Positions 1 to 8,225 of a stretch of DNA of 64,000 bases are shown one piece after another (the first letter of the stretch is position 1; every line of letters begins with the position of its first letter). The translations under genes were made by a program, and so were the position numbers. This DNA is from Bacteroidales bacterium UBA6431. Its GTDB lineage: Bacteria > Bacteroidota > Bacteroidia > Bacteroidales > UBA932. The DNA is taken from positions 25,773 through 89,772 of the forward strand of contig DJOT01000043.1 of the NCBI GenBank assembly GCA_002439095.1. Reading direction: 5' to 3'. Below the pieces are notes generated by a model. It was not told the DNA's origin and did not search any database. It saw only the letters and a list, made by a program, of their open reading frames with translations.

Positions 1-537
1 AAGAGCGTCACTAGTTTTGGTGGGTGCTTTGAAAGTTGCTCCTCGTTGACTTCTATTCCGGAGGATTTGTTTTCGGAATGCGCGGAGATGGATGGTGCTT
101 ACAGATTGTTCAAAGAGTGTAAAAATCTATTGTCTATCCCGGCAAAGTTATTTGCTAGAAACCCGAAGATAGTATGGTTTGAAGAAACATTTTATGGATG
201 TGACAGTTTGACGAGTATACCAGAGGGATTGTTTGATAAATGTCAGGATGCCAATAATTTTGAAAGTACTTTTTATAGTTGTGATAAACTGAGAACAGTA
301 CCGGTTTCTATATTTGATCATAACCGGAGGGTTACAGTTTTTCGTTATACTTTCCGCGATTGCGGCATGGTTGTCGGTGAATCACCATACACTGTAATCA
401 ATGGAGTGAAGTATCACCTATACGAAAGGGCTGACAATCCCGATGAGTTTGTCGCCCCTGTTTCGTTTTACGGCTGTTTCGTGGAAACATATTTTTCCGA
501 CAAAGATCAAATGCCGGAGAGTTGGAAGCAGTGGTAA
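1..537 (+). CDS. BspA-like leucine-rich-repeat surface protein, 3' part only
   Basis: The reading frame is open from the first base, so the gene's start lies outside the window; an in-frame TTG at 46 is not a real start. About 178 C-terminal residues are visible. They contain degenerate repeats of the pattern SLTSIPEGLF..C...FESTFYSC, typical of BspA-type LRR proteins that Bacteroidales display or secrete for adhesion. After the last repeat (about residue 115 of the visible part) comes a short Cys- and aromatic-rich tail with no repeats. The codon use is more AT-rich than in the dnaK side of the window, as expected for an accessory surface protein. The family call is good; the ligand and anchoring are unknown because the N-terminus is missing. 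Confidence 0.75.
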   Translation, partial: KSVTSFGGCFESCSSLTSIPEDLFSECAEMDGAYRLFKECKNLLSIPAKLFARNPKIVWFEETFYGCDSLTSIPEGLFDKCQDANNFESTFYSCDKLRTVPVSIFDHNRRVTVFRYTFRDCGMVVGESPYTVINGVKYHLYERADNPDEFVAPVSFYGCFVETYFSDKDQMPESWKQW

Positions 538-592
538 AACCGGGAACGCCTTCAGATAAAACTATTTTCAACGCTTGACTATGACGCGCTTC

Positions 593-625
593 ATCCCGGT
601 GGCCACGGCGGCTGCCGGGATTTTA
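593..625 (+). terminator. Intrinsic terminator after the LRR gene
   Basis: ATCCCGG (593-599) pairs with CCGGGAT (615-621) and is followed by TTTT. It lies about 55 bases past the LRR stop codon and is oriented for it. Confidence 0.6.
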
Positions 626-678
626 TGTATAAGGAAAGCTACGCGGAGCTGCATCTGAGGATTTTGGGACGTGGTTTC

Positions 679-806
679 GTACGGGAAAACCACGTTTTCC
701 CGTACCAAATGCCCCGCGAGGATGGTTTCGTTCGGGAAAGGTTGGTTTTGCCGTACGGAATGTCAGTAGCATATGCTTTCGTTCGGGAAACGGCCCTTTG
801 CCGTAC
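679..806. repeat. Three palindromic GTAC repeats with 51-bp period
   Basis: The gene-free stretch 538-964 holds three spaced inverted repeats whose left arms start at 679, 730 and 781, exactly 51 bases apart. The first is perfect: GTACGGGAAAAC, 3-base loop, GTTTTCCCGTAC. The second and third are degenerate (GTTCGGGAAA ... TTTGCCGTAC). Two more CCGTAC half-sites follow at 828 and 850. Small open frames across it exist only because 51 is a multiple of three. No gene is supported here. Compare the GTAC-rich patch at 20013-20096. Confidence 0.7.
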
Positions 807-884
807 ACCACGGGGCCTGATTCTGCACCGTACGCCATTTCAACCCATGCCGTACAGAAAACAGGGGCATTTCTGCACGCGCGG

Positions 885-925
885 CACAAAAAAAGCCCGG
901 AATGCCTTTCGACATTCCGGGCTTT
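885..925 (-). terminator. dnaK intrinsic terminator
   Basis: A 13-bp perfect stem, AAAGCCCGGAATG (892-904) with CATTCCGGGCTTT (913-925), is followed on the minus strand by a run of T. It lies about 40 bases past the dnaK stop. Confidence 0.9.
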
Positions 926-964
926 CGCTTAAAACTCAAGCGTCAAGCAGACGCAACGGCCATA

Positions 965-2854
965 TTAGTTGTTCTCGCTGAAGTCAGGCTGAGGACCATC
1001 CTGAGGAGCTTCAGGCCCCTGCGGATTCTGAGGACCCTGAGCACCGCCCTGGGCAGCTTTCGCCATATCCTCGGAAGCGGCATGCCAAGCGGCTTCAAGC
1101 TCTGAACTGTAGCGGTCGATGTCAGCGATGTTCTTCTCCTCAACGGCCTTCTTCAAGCTTGCGCAGGCAGACTCGATAGCTGACTTCTTCTCAGCAGGAA
1201 TCTTGTCACCATACTCCTTGAGGTTCTTCTCGGTCTGGAAGACATTGGCATCTGCGCTGTTGATCTTGTCAGCCTTCTCCCTCTCGGCCTTGTCGGCAGC
1301 CTCGTTGGCCTTGGCCTCGTCACGCATCCTCTTGATCTCCTCCTCGCTAAGGCCGCTGGAGGCCTCGATACGGATGTGCTGCTCCTTGCCGGTGGACTTG
1401 TCCTTAGCGGATACGCTCAGGATACCGTTGGTATCGATATCGAAGGAAACTTCGATCTGAGGAACTCCACGCGGTGCCGGTGCGATGCCGTCGAGATGGA
1501 ACACACCGATCTGCTTGTTGTCCTTGGCCATAGGGCGCTCGCCCTGAAGTACGCGAACCTCAACTGAAGGCTGGTTGTCTGCCGCTGTGCTGAACACCTG
1601 CTCCTTGTGTACAGGGATAGTGGTGTTGGCATCGATAAGTTTGGTCATCACGCCGCCGAGAGTCTCGATACCGAGTGACAGCGGGGTCACATCAAGCAGA
1701 AGGACATCCTTCACATCACCTGCGAGCACACCACCCTGGATGGCAGCACCGATGGCTACAACCTCATCAGGGTTGACACTCTTGTTAGGCTCCTTGCCGA
1801 AGAAGTTCTTGACAAGCTCCTGAACCTTAGGGATACGGGTTGAACCGCCGACGAGCAGGACTTCGTCAATATCTGAAGCGCTCAGGTGAGCATCTGCAAG
1901 GGCCTTGCGGCAAGGCTCTATAGACCTCTGGAAGAGATCGTCGCAGAGAGCCTCGAACTTGGCACGGGTAAGGGTCTTCACAAGATGCTTAGGCATACCG
2001 TCTACAGCCGTGATGTAAGGCAGGTTGATCTCTGCGCTCGCAGCACTTGAAAGCTCAATCTTCGCTTTCTCGGCGGCCTCCTTGAGCCTCTGGAGAGCCA
2101 TAGGGTCTTTCTTGAGGTCCATGCCGGAGTTCTCTTTGGCAAACTCGGAAGCAAGCCAGTCTATGATGGCCTGGTCAAAATCATCACCTCCAAGGTGGGT
2201 ATCACCGTTGGTTGACTTGACTTCAAATACACCGTCACCGAGTTCCAGGATGGAGATATCGAAAGTACCACCACCGAGGTCATATACGGCGACCTTCATG
2301 TTCTTGTTCTTCTTGTCCAGACCGTAGGCAAGGGCAGCGGCAGTAGGCTCGTTGATGATACGTTTCACATCAAGACCGGCGATCTTGCCGGCCTCCTTGG
2401 TGGCCTGACGCTGTGAGTCTGAGAAGTATGCCGGTACAGTGATGACAGCCTCTGTAACTTCCTGACGGAGATAATCCTCAGCAGTCTTCTTCATCTTCTG
2501 AAGGATGATGGCTGAAATCTCCTGAGGAGAATACAGATGTCCGTTGATGTCAACACGCGGGGTATTGTTCTCACCGCGTACTACCGTATAAGGGACACGG
2601 GCGATTTCCTTGGTAACCTGATCGTAGGTCTCACCCATAAACCTCTTGATGGAGAATATGGTGTTCTTAGGGTTGGTGATAGCCTGACGCTTGGCAGGGT
2701 TGCCCACCTTGCGCTCACCATTCTCTGTAAACGCGACCACTGACGGAGTGGTGCGGGAACCTTCATCGTTGATGATTACGGTCGGCTGGTTGCCTTCCAT
2801 AACGGCTACGCAAGAGTTCGTAGTACCGAGGTCAATTCCTATAATCTTTCCCAT
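965..2854 (-). CDS. dnaK: Chaperone DnaK (Hsp70)
   Basis: ATP-dependent cytosolic chaperone that works with DnaJ and GrpE. The start is the ATG at 2854 giving MGKIIGIDLGTTNSC; an upstream in-frame ATG at 2878 adds eight residues and does not fit the family. 629 residues, close to the usual length. The nucleotide-binding domain (about 1-380) shows the phosphate-1 motif GIDLGTTNS, the phosphate-2 motif YDLGGGTFDIS near residue 190 and the adenosine motif VGGSTRIPKVQ. The substrate-binding beta domain and helical lid follow. The extreme C-terminus is Gly/Pro/Gln-rich and ends PDFSENN instead of the EEVD/EEVK-like end common in bacterial DnaK. Monocistronic: no grpE or dnaJ is adjacent, and the terminator follows closely. 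No CIRCE element is visible upstream; a different palindrome sits at 2949. Confidence 0.98.
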   Translation of the reverse strand: MGKIIGIDLGTTNSCVAVMEGNQPTVIINDEGSRTTPSVVAFTENGERKVGNPAKRQAITNPKNTIFSIKRFMGETYDQVTKEIARVPYTVVRGENNTPRVDINGHLYSPQEISAIILQKMKKTAEDYLRQEVTEAVITVPAYFSDSQRQATKEAGKIAGLDVKRIINEPTAAALAYGLDKKNKNMKVAVYDLGGGTFDISILELGDGVFEVKSTNGDTHLGGDDFDQAIIDWLASEFAKENSGMDLKKDPMALQRLKEAAEKAKIELSSAASAEINLPYITAVDGMPKHLVKTLTRAKFEALCDDLFQRSIEPCRKALADAHLSASDIDEVLLVGGSTRIPKVQELVKNFFGKEPNKSVNPDEVVAIGAAIQGGVLAGDVKDVLLLDVTPLSLGIETLGGVMTKLIDANTTIPVHKEQVFSTAADNQPSVEVRVLQGERPMAKDNKQIGVFHLDGIAPAPRGVPQIEVSFDIDTNGILSVSAKDKSTGKEQHIRIEASSGLSEEEIKRMRDEAKANEAADKAEREKADKINSADANVFQTEKNLKEYGDKIPAEKKSAIESACASLKKAVEEKNIADIDRYSSELEAAWHAASEDMAKAAQGGAQGPQNPQGPEAPQDGPQPDFSENN

Positions 2855-2948
2855 AATATAATGTTTTTTAAATTTCACTTAAACTCTCCCGCCTCACCCG
2901 AGGCAGGACGCAGATAGAAATATCAAAACATTTGCCAAGCACCCCATC

Positions 2949-2963
2949 GTGACAAAATGTCAC
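2949..2963. promoter_or_regulatory. Palindrome GTGACA-AAA-TGTCAC upstream of dnaK
   Basis: A perfect 15-base palindrome about 95 bases upstream of the dnaK start, in the gap between the carboxyltransferase gene and dnaK. It is a possible operator for dnaK. It is not the CIRCE sequence, and no regulator is identified. Confidence 0.35.
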
Positions 2964-3022
2964 AACAAAGCCCAGCCCCAAACCATGGGACCGGGCTATT
3001 GAAAATACGGGAAACCCTGTCT

Positions 3023-4804
3023 CTACTCCACGAAAGCCACGATTTCGCCTTTGACGACATCCTTGCCCTGAGGGGCTGTGACAGCGACAATCCGGCCACC
3101 AACAGCAGGCACAATCTCCTCCATGCCATAGTATGTCTGGACATAGCCACAAGGCTCGCCCGCCTTGACCGTCGTACCGGCAACAGGTGCCATGGAATCA
3201 TCCTCCACGTCAATCTGCCAGAGCATCTTGCCCTTGGCAGGAGCCTGCACAGGCGTGGCCTTAGGGTACTTGGCCACATAGCTGTCTATGTCAAACTCAG
3301 GCATCTCGACCACCGCGCGCTTTACAACTATCGGAGCGCCGGCCTTGGCCTTGAGGTCATTGAGTTCCTTGTTGAACCTCTCCTTGGCGACCCCGCTCCT
3401 GTAGTCGCGGTACTGGCGCTCGTGCATGGCCAACTCGAAGAGCTCCTCATCGTCCTGACCGCAGTCCCAGCCCTCATCTTTCATCATCTTGCGGAACTTA
3501 GGAAGTTCGTCAGGATACTCGTCCTGAGGGTTGCCGGTATAGAACTCCATGCCCTTCTCCTTGGCGAGAGCCACAATCTCCGGAGCGAGTTTGCCCGGAA
3601 GTTTGCCCATCTTCCCGAGAATCATCCCCCAGGTGTCCTTGTCGATGGTGCTGAAGCGAGGCTTGTTCTGGCTCAGCGCGAGGAGATTCATCAGCGCGGT
3701 GTTCTTGACATACTGGCTGAACGGAGTCACGAGAGGTGGATAGCCAAGGCGCGGCCATACATATTCAACCTCGTTGAACAGCTTGACCATCAGCGTATCG
3801 AGGCTGCTCTCCGGCTTGCCGTTGGCCCTCTCCGAGGCGTTGATCGCAGCCTTGAATCCCTTGAGGTCCGCCATCATGGAGCCCATCATGCCGCCAGGCA
3901 GGCCGCAACCCACGAGGAGTGAGGTCATCAGGGCGTTGCTCGGGTTGATCCAGTAGCCGAGGAAGTCATCGATGAACTCCTGAGTCAGGCGACGAACTTC
4001 CATATAAGCGTCCATGTTGATGTCCTTGACCTGGAAACCGTCGGCACGGAGCATCTGCTGGATGGTGATGACATCCGGGTGGACCTTGCCCCAGGCGAGA
4101 GGCTCGACAGCCACATCGATATAGTCGATGCCGGCACGGGCGACCTCAAGCATTGAAGCCGGAGAGAAACCCGGACCGCAGTGCCCGTGGTACTGGAGCT
4201 TGATGTGAGGGTATTTCTTCTTGATGTCGGCAGTGAGCTGTGCCAGGAACGTAGGACGTCCGACACCGGCCATGTCCTTGAGGCAGATCTCATCGGTGCC
4301 ATACTCGACCAGATGGTCAACCACACCCATATAATATTCCACAGTGTGCACAGGTGAATGGGTGATGGACAGGGCTCCCTGTGAAATCATCCCGGCCTTC
4401 TTGGCGAACTCAACGGAAAGTTTGAGATTGCGGTGGTCGTTCAGACCGCAGAAAGAGCGGGAGATGTCAGTACCCTGAGCCTTCTTGACCTTGAACATGA
4501 GTTCGCGGACATCGGCCGGTACAGGATTCATCCTCAAGGCGTTGAGGCCACGCTCAAGCATGTGGGTCTGGATGCCGGCCTTGTGGAACGGGGCCGTCCA
4601 CTTGCGGACCGAAACATTAGGGTTCTCCCCGTAGAGGAGGTTCACCTGCTCGAAAGCTCCGCCGTTGGTCTCCACACGGTCGAAGCATCCCATATCGATG
4701 ATGGCCGGAGCCACCCTGACAAGCTGGTCCACACGGGGCTGGTATTTGCCCGAGGACTGCCACATGTCCCTATATACAAGGGAAAACTTTATCTCTTTAG
4801 CCAT
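3023..4804 (-). CDS. Pyruvate carboxylase B / oxaloacetate decarboxylase alpha-type protein
   Basis: Member of the biotin-dependent carboxyltransferase family (HMGL-like TIM barrel plus PYC_OADA region and C-terminal biotinyl-like domain), normally moving CO2 between biotin and pyruvate/oxaloacetate. Start is ATG 4804 (MAKEIKFSLVYRD), 25-30 bases after a TATCTTTG box; the longer frame to 4912 runs through the promoter. 593 residues. Visible: the metal-site histidines YHGHCG near residue 203, the active-site lysine in CLKDMAGV near 173, and a C-terminal beta-barrel domain from about 520. That domain reads TYYGMEEI where biotinyl domains have EAMKMEI, so the biotin-accepting Lys is Gly here. 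The N-terminal LRDxxQS signature is also altered (YRDMWQSS). This is a divergent subfamily and its substrate is uncertain. No decarboxylase beta or gamma subunit gene is adjacent. Confidence 0.8.
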   Translation of the reverse strand: MAKEIKFSLVYRDMWQSSGKYQPRVDQLVRVAPAIIDMGCFDRVETNGGAFEQVNLLYGENPNVSVRKWTAPFHKAGIQTHMLERGLNALRMNPVPADVRELMFKVKKAQGTDISRSFCGLNDHRNLKLSVEFAKKAGMISQGALSITHSPVHTVEYYMGVVDHLVEYGTDEICLKDMAGVGRPTFLAQLTADIKKKYPHIKLQYHGHCGPGFSPASMLEVARAGIDYIDVAVEPLAWGKVHPDVITIQQMLRADGFQVKDINMDAYMEVRRLTQEFIDDFLGYWINPSNALMTSLLVGCGLPGGMMGSMMADLKGFKAAINASERANGKPESSLDTLMVKLFNEVEYVWPRLGYPPLVTPFSQYVKNTALMNLLALSQNKPRFSTIDKDTWGMILGKMGKLPGKLAPEIVALAKEKGMEFYTGNPQDEYPDELPKFRKMMKDEGWDCGQDDEELFELAMHERQYRDYRSGVAKERFNKELNDLKAKAGAPIVVKRAVVEMPEFDIDSYVAKYPKATPVQAPAKGKMLWQIDVEDDSMAPVAGTTVKAGEPCGYVQTYYGMEEIVPAVGGRIVAVTAPQGKDVVKGEIVAFVE

Positions 4805-4833
4805 AATGTGTGTACTATCTGACTTTAATCTTG

Positions 4834-4841
4834 CAAAGATA
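4834..4841 (-). promoter_or_regulatory. -7 box (TATCTTTG) for the carboxyltransferase gene
   Basis: Matches the Bacteroidota -7 consensus TAnnTTTG, about 30 bases upstream of the ATG. No clear -33 TTTG at the 19-base spacing. Confidence 0.6.
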
Positions 4842-4885
4842 ATCGTTTTTTCCGGTTTATTTTCCGTATTTATATAATGAGAACT

Positions 4886-4916
4886 CTTGCACAGTTGAAA
4901 AATTATTCTCACCTTT
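4886..4916 (+). promoter_or_regulatory. Promoter of tRNA-His
   Basis: TTGC, 19 bases, then CACCTTTG (close to TAnnTTTG), ending 17 bases before the tRNA. Confidence 0.6.
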
Positions 4917-4932
4917 GCAATCCAATTGACAC

Positions 4933-5006
4933 GGTGCGATTAGTTCAGTTGGTAGAGCACCAGATTGTGGTTCTGGGTGTCGTGGGTTCGAGCCCCACAT
5001 CGCACC
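4933..5006 (+). tRNA. tRNA-His (anticodon GTG)
   Basis: Cloverleaf with acceptor GTGCGAT/ATCGCAC, D-arm with AGTTGGTAGA, anticodon loop TTGTGGT and T-arm GTGGG-TTCGAGC-CCCAC. The base before the acceptor is G (4933) and faces C at the discriminator position, the extra G-1:C73 pair diagnostic of tRNA-His. CCA is not encoded. Confidence 0.97.
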
Positions 5007-5011
5007 CGAAG

Positions 5012-5036
5012 AGGTCGGCTTCCTGCCGGCCTTTTT
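5012..5036 (+). terminator. Terminator after tRNA-His
   Basis: AGGTCGGC / GCCGGCCT stem with a five-base loop, followed by TTTTT, 6 bases after the tRNA end. Confidence 0.85.
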
Positions 5037-5172
5037 CGGTATCAGGCGGTATGCCCGGCAGTAAGCCCGGCACGGTCTGGAAGCGCGAGGCAGAGGGCGG
5101 CCTTGGCTCAACAAAAAAAAGCATCGCCAAGCCCCCCGCACCGCAATTGCTGTGCTGCCAAGCCCTGGTGAT

Positions 5173-5211
5173 TGTAAAATTCTTTTACATCGAGTGTAAA
5201 GTTTTTTTACA
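5173..5211. promoter_or_regulatory. Twin palindromes TGTAAAA-N3-TTTTACA
   Basis: Two palindromes of the same type start 22 bases apart: 5173-5189 is perfect (TGTAAAA, TTC, TTTTACA), and 5195-5211 has one mismatched pair. They lie about 100 bases upstream of the permease start in an otherwise gene-free stretch (5037-5307), so they are a likely operator pair for that gene. No regulator is identified. Confidence 0.5.
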
Positions 5212-5307
5212 TGCTTAGCCGAATCCTCCCACACAACACATTTCCTTACAGCACATTATACACATGGCACAGTTTCAGCATTCCCCAAAAACGGACAAAA
5301 AAATACT

Positions 5308-7647
5308 ATGCGTTCGTTTTTCAAATTCCTTTCGCGCAACAAACTCTATACTTTCATAGAGGTGTTCGGGCTCTCTGTGGCCCTCGGCTTCGTCATACTC
5401 CTGTCCTCGTACGCCAGGACTGAATTCAACGTCGGCGCAAAACAGCCCCTGTCGAAACAATTGTATGCTGTGGGCGCAGGAGAATTCTTCGGAATGACGC
5501 TCGGCACAGCGGACGAGTTCTTCCCGTCAATTCCTGAAATAAGGGAGTGGACCAATCTCGTCCATGTCGGTGACTCCCACATAAAATCAGGGGAAGACTA
5601 CTTCCCGGCCACGGAAGCCGCGGCGGACACCAACTTCTTCAGGCTCCTGAAATACCGTCTCACAGGCTGCACATCTGACAACGCTCTCAAGAACACGGAC
5701 GAGGCGATCCTGTCCGAATCATTCGCCAAGAGGATGTTCGGCAGCGAGAATCCGGTGGGCAGGACAATCGATGTCAACGGCTCACCCCTCACGATCATAG
5801 GCACCGTCCAGGATTTCGGGCCGGAGGACCCGTTCACACACTACGACATCTTCACCTGCATCAGAAGGCAGGAGAAGACACTTGCCAGAATGGACAATTT
5901 CGGCTCGACACTCCCGCTCATCCTGCTCGACGAAGGAGCCGACCCGGAAAAAGTCCGCGAGACCCTGCTGGACAAGTTCGCATCGTATTGGGATTTCTAC
6001 CAGAAGGATGGCGACAGCAAAAGCTTCCTCTGGGGCGCTACACTCACGCGCTTCGACAAGATCTACTTCTCCGATCTGGAGACCCAGGGGTCACTGAGGA
6101 AAGGTGACAGGAAGCAGGTTGAGATCCTGCTTGCCATCGCCTTGGTCCTGCTTTTCTGCGCAATATTCAACTATATCAACCTGACGGTCGCACAGACCGG
6201 GAAACGGGCCAAGGAGATGGCCACGAGGCGCCTGCTCGGCGAGAGTGACACCCGCATCATCGGCAGGTACATCATGGAATCGTTCTCATTCACCTTGGGA
6301 TGCTTCATCGCAGGCTGCATGCTGGCATGGATTTTCCGCCCGTTCTTCGACAAGATACTCTCTTCCGACATACAGTTTTCCGTAAGCGCCGTCACGATAC
6401 TGTGGGCAGCCCTCGCGCTTATTGCCGTATCGGTCATCTCGGCCATGATCCCGGCTGCAATGATTTCCAGGTTCAAGCCGATCGCAGTCGTCAAGGGAGA
6501 GTTCAGATTCAGAAGCAAGATGGTGTTCAGCAAGGTGTTCATAGTGCTCCAGGGAGTATTCAGCACCGTCCTGATAGCCATGGCCATCACAATGACCGCA
6601 GAAATCCGGCACCTAGCGGATCTCCCGACAGGATACAAGACCGCAGACATCATACAGATCGAATCCAACCGGCTCGGATACGACAGGGCGGTCCAGATGG
6701 AACTCCAGTCCCGCATCAAAGCCCTCCCTCAGGTGACAGACGCAGGACTTGGCATAAGCACGCCTCTTGTTTGCGGAGCCAACGGACTCCATGATGCAGA
6801 TGGCCAGATGATCGGCTGGATGAGGCTCTGTCAGCTTGACACCACCTCACTGAGGATACTCGGTTTCAGATTGACCGAACAGTACAGCGCCCTCTCTTCA
6901 GGGAAGATACTCCTCACCGAGACGGCAAAAAGAGAACTCGGGGTCAGCGAAGAGCATCCGTATGCCGGCGGAAGCGCAGCCAAACCGGAGTATGAAATCT
7001 GCGGCATAGTCTCTGACTTCCGCACACGAGACGCCCTGTTCAAGCCCATGGAAGACGAGCACAACTCGATAATGATAATTCCCGATGACTATCCCTACAT
7101 TTTCACCCAGGTCATCAAAATCAGCGGCGACCGCAAAGAGGCACTCGCCGCGGTCAAGAGGGTCTGCAAAGAATTCGCCGAGGAGAAAATCGGACTCCCG
7201 ATGGATCTTCCGGTGTACTACCTCGATGAGAATCTGCAGGAAAGCCTCACAGGAACACGCAACACCATGCTGCTTGTGCTTTCATTCATGGTGATAGCCA
7301 TTCTCATCTCCTCCATGGGACTCTTCGCCATGGCTCTCTACTTCGCGGAGCAGCAGGGCCGCGAGATTGCGGTCCGCAAAGTCTATGGCGCAGACACGGG
7401 GACGGCGATGTGGACACTCGTGAAGCCGTTCATGGTCCTTTGCCTTGTCTCAGCCATAATCGCCACCCCGATCTCTTTCAGGATGATCGACAGATACCTG
7501 CAGGACTTCTACAACAAGATAGACTTCCCGTGGTGGGCCATGGTGCTGGCGGCGCTTATGACGCTTGCCATCTCTCTGCTCTCCGTCATAAGCCAGAGCT
7601 GGAAGGCCGCCACCAGAAATCCTGTCAAGACCTTAATCCAGGAGTGA
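5308..7647 (+). CDS. MacB/FtsX-type ABC transporter permease
   Basis: Inner-membrane permease of the MacB-like class that couples cytoplasmic ATP hydrolysis to work in the periplasm rather than classic transport. 779 residues. Layout: a TM segment near 15-40, a MacB-type periplasmic core (about 45-250), an FtsX domain with three TM helices (about 270-400), then a linker TM, a second periplasmic core and a second FtsX domain ending in the last 110 residues (RGREIAVRKVYGA is the family-typical cytoplasmic loop). The double-FtsX arrangement is common in Bacteroidota. No ATPase gene is adjacent, so the partner must be encoded elsewhere. The twin palindromes at 5173-5211 may control it. The substrate is unknown. 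Confidence 0.9.
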   Translation: MRSFFKFLSRNKLYTFIEVFGLSVALGFVILLSSYARTEFNVGAKQPLSKQLYAVGAGEFFGMTLGTADEFFPSIPEIREWTNLVHVGDSHIKSGEDYFPATEAAADTNFFRLLKYRLTGCTSDNALKNTDEAILSESFAKRMFGSENPVGRTIDVNGSPLTIIGTVQDFGPEDPFTHYDIFTCIRRQEKTLARMDNFGSTLPLILLDEGADPEKVRETLLDKFASYWDFYQKDGDSKSFLWGATLTRFDKIYFSDLETQGSLRKGDRKQVEILLAIALVLLFCAIFNYINLTVAQTGKRAKEMATRRLLGESDTRIIGRYIMESFSFTLGCFIAGCMLAWIFRPFFDKILSSDIQFSVSAVTILWAALALIAVSVISAMIPAAMISRFKPIAVVKGEFRFRSKMVFSKVFIVLQGVFSTVLIAMAITMTAEIRHLADLPTGYKTADIIQIESNRLGYDRAVQMELQSRIKALPQVTDAGLGISTPLVCGANGLHDADGQMIGWMRLCQLDTTSLRILGFRLTEQYSALSSGKILLTETAKRELGVSEEHPYAGGSAAKPEYEICGIVSDFRTRDALFKPMEDEHNSIMIIPDDYPYIFTQVIKISGDRKEALAAVKRVCKEFAEEKIGLPMDLPVYYLDENLQESLTGTRNTMLLVLSFMVIAILISSMGLFAMALYFAEQQGREIAVRKVYGADTGTAMWTLVKPFMVLCLVSAIIATPISFRMIDRYLQDFYNKIDFPWWAMVLAALMTLAISLLSVISQSWKAATRNPVKTLIQE

Positions 7648-7670
7648 CGTCCAATCCGGGAGATTTGCAC

Positions 7671-7678
7671 TATATTTG
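7671..7678 (+). promoter_or_regulatory. -7 box (TATATTTG) of the DUF4491 gene
   Basis: Consensus TAnnTTTG located 22 bases before the ATG at 7701 and downstream of the permease stop, indicating separate transcription. Confidence 0.6.
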
Positions 7679-7700
7679 CATCTGAAAAAAAACGTCGCAC

Positions 7701-7988
7701 ATGAATTTTACAGGTCTTATAATAGGCATTTCCTCCTTCCTGATGATAGGAATGTTCCATCCGATCGTAATCAAGGCCGAATACCATTTCGGCACCAAAT
7801 GCTGGTGGGCATTCCTAGTTGTCGGACTGTGCGGGGTCGCCGCATCGCTTCTGACGGAGCATTACATATTCTCGACCATTTTGGGAGTATTCGCGTTCTC
7901 CTGCTTCTGGAGCATACTCGAAATCTTCCATCAGAAGAAACGGGTGGAAAAGGGGTGGTTCCCGGCCAATCCGAAAAGGAAGAACTGA
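7701..7988 (+). CDS. DUF4491 family small membrane protein
   Basis: 95 residues with three predicted TM segments (about 3-22, 34-52 and 56-76) and a basic tail ending NPKRKN. The sequence matches the DUF4491 family (GLIIGISSFLMIGMFHPIVI, WWAFLVVG), a small inner-membrane protein of unknown function found across Bacteroidales. It has its own -7 box and is followed by a strong bidirectional terminator, so it is monocistronic. Confidence 0.8.
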   Translation: MNFTGLIIGISSFLMIGMFHPIVIKAEYHFGTKCWWAFLVVGLCGVAASLLTEHYIFSTILGVFAFSCFWSILEIFHQKKRVEKGWFPANPKRKN

Positions 7989-7991
7989 TAC

Positions 7992-8036
7992 AAACTGAAA
8001 TCGCCAGCCTCGTTATGAGACCGGCGATTTCAGTTT
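7992..8036. terminator. Bidirectional terminator between DUF4491 and rpmH
   Basis: Perfect 14-bp arms, AAACTGAAATCGCC (7992-8005) and GGCGATTTCAGTTT (8023-8036), between convergent genes. A-rich on the left and T-rich on the right, so it can serve both strands. Confidence 0.9.
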
Positions 8037-8053
8037 ATAGAGGCTGCCTGCTA

Positions 8054-8206
8054 CTAGTAGCGGTCCTCTGAAGAAACTGAGAGTTTCTTGCGTCCATGAG
8101 CGCGACGGGAAGCAAGTACCCTGCGTCCGTTCGCTGTGCTCATACGCTCGCGAAAGCCGTGCTTGTTGACTCTCTTGCGGTTTGACGGTTGAAATGTCCT
8201 TTTCAT
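8054..8206 (-). CDS. rpmH: 50S ribosomal protein L34
   Basis: 50-residue basic protein starting MKRTFQPSNRKRVNKHGF, the L34 signature, with GRRVLASRRAHGR in the middle. It ends SSEDRY at a tandem TAG TAG. The start ATG at 8206 is 19 bases beyond the rsmG stop. In most bacteria rpmH neighbours rnpA and dnaA; here it follows polA, the ECF sigma gene and rsmG instead, and rnpA is not adjacent. Encodes a constituent of the large ribosomal subunit. Confidence 0.97.
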   Translation of the reverse strand: MKRTFQPSNRKRVNKHGFRERMSTANGRRVLASRRAHGRKKLSVSSEDRY

Positions 8207-8225
8207 TATCTTATTCTATTTTTGA

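Noticed and set aside
625..981. Overlapping open frames in both strands across the GTAC repeats
   Set aside because: They exist because the 51-base repeat period is a multiple of three; the products are repeat translations such as FVRE units without protein character.
2878..2963. CIRCE (HrcA) site upstream of dnaK
   Set aside because: TTAGCACTC-N9-GAGTGCTAA is not present; only an unrelated palindrome is.
2957..3922. Plus-strand open frame opposite the carboxyltransferase
   Set aside because: Shadow of a gene with strong family motifs on the minus strand.
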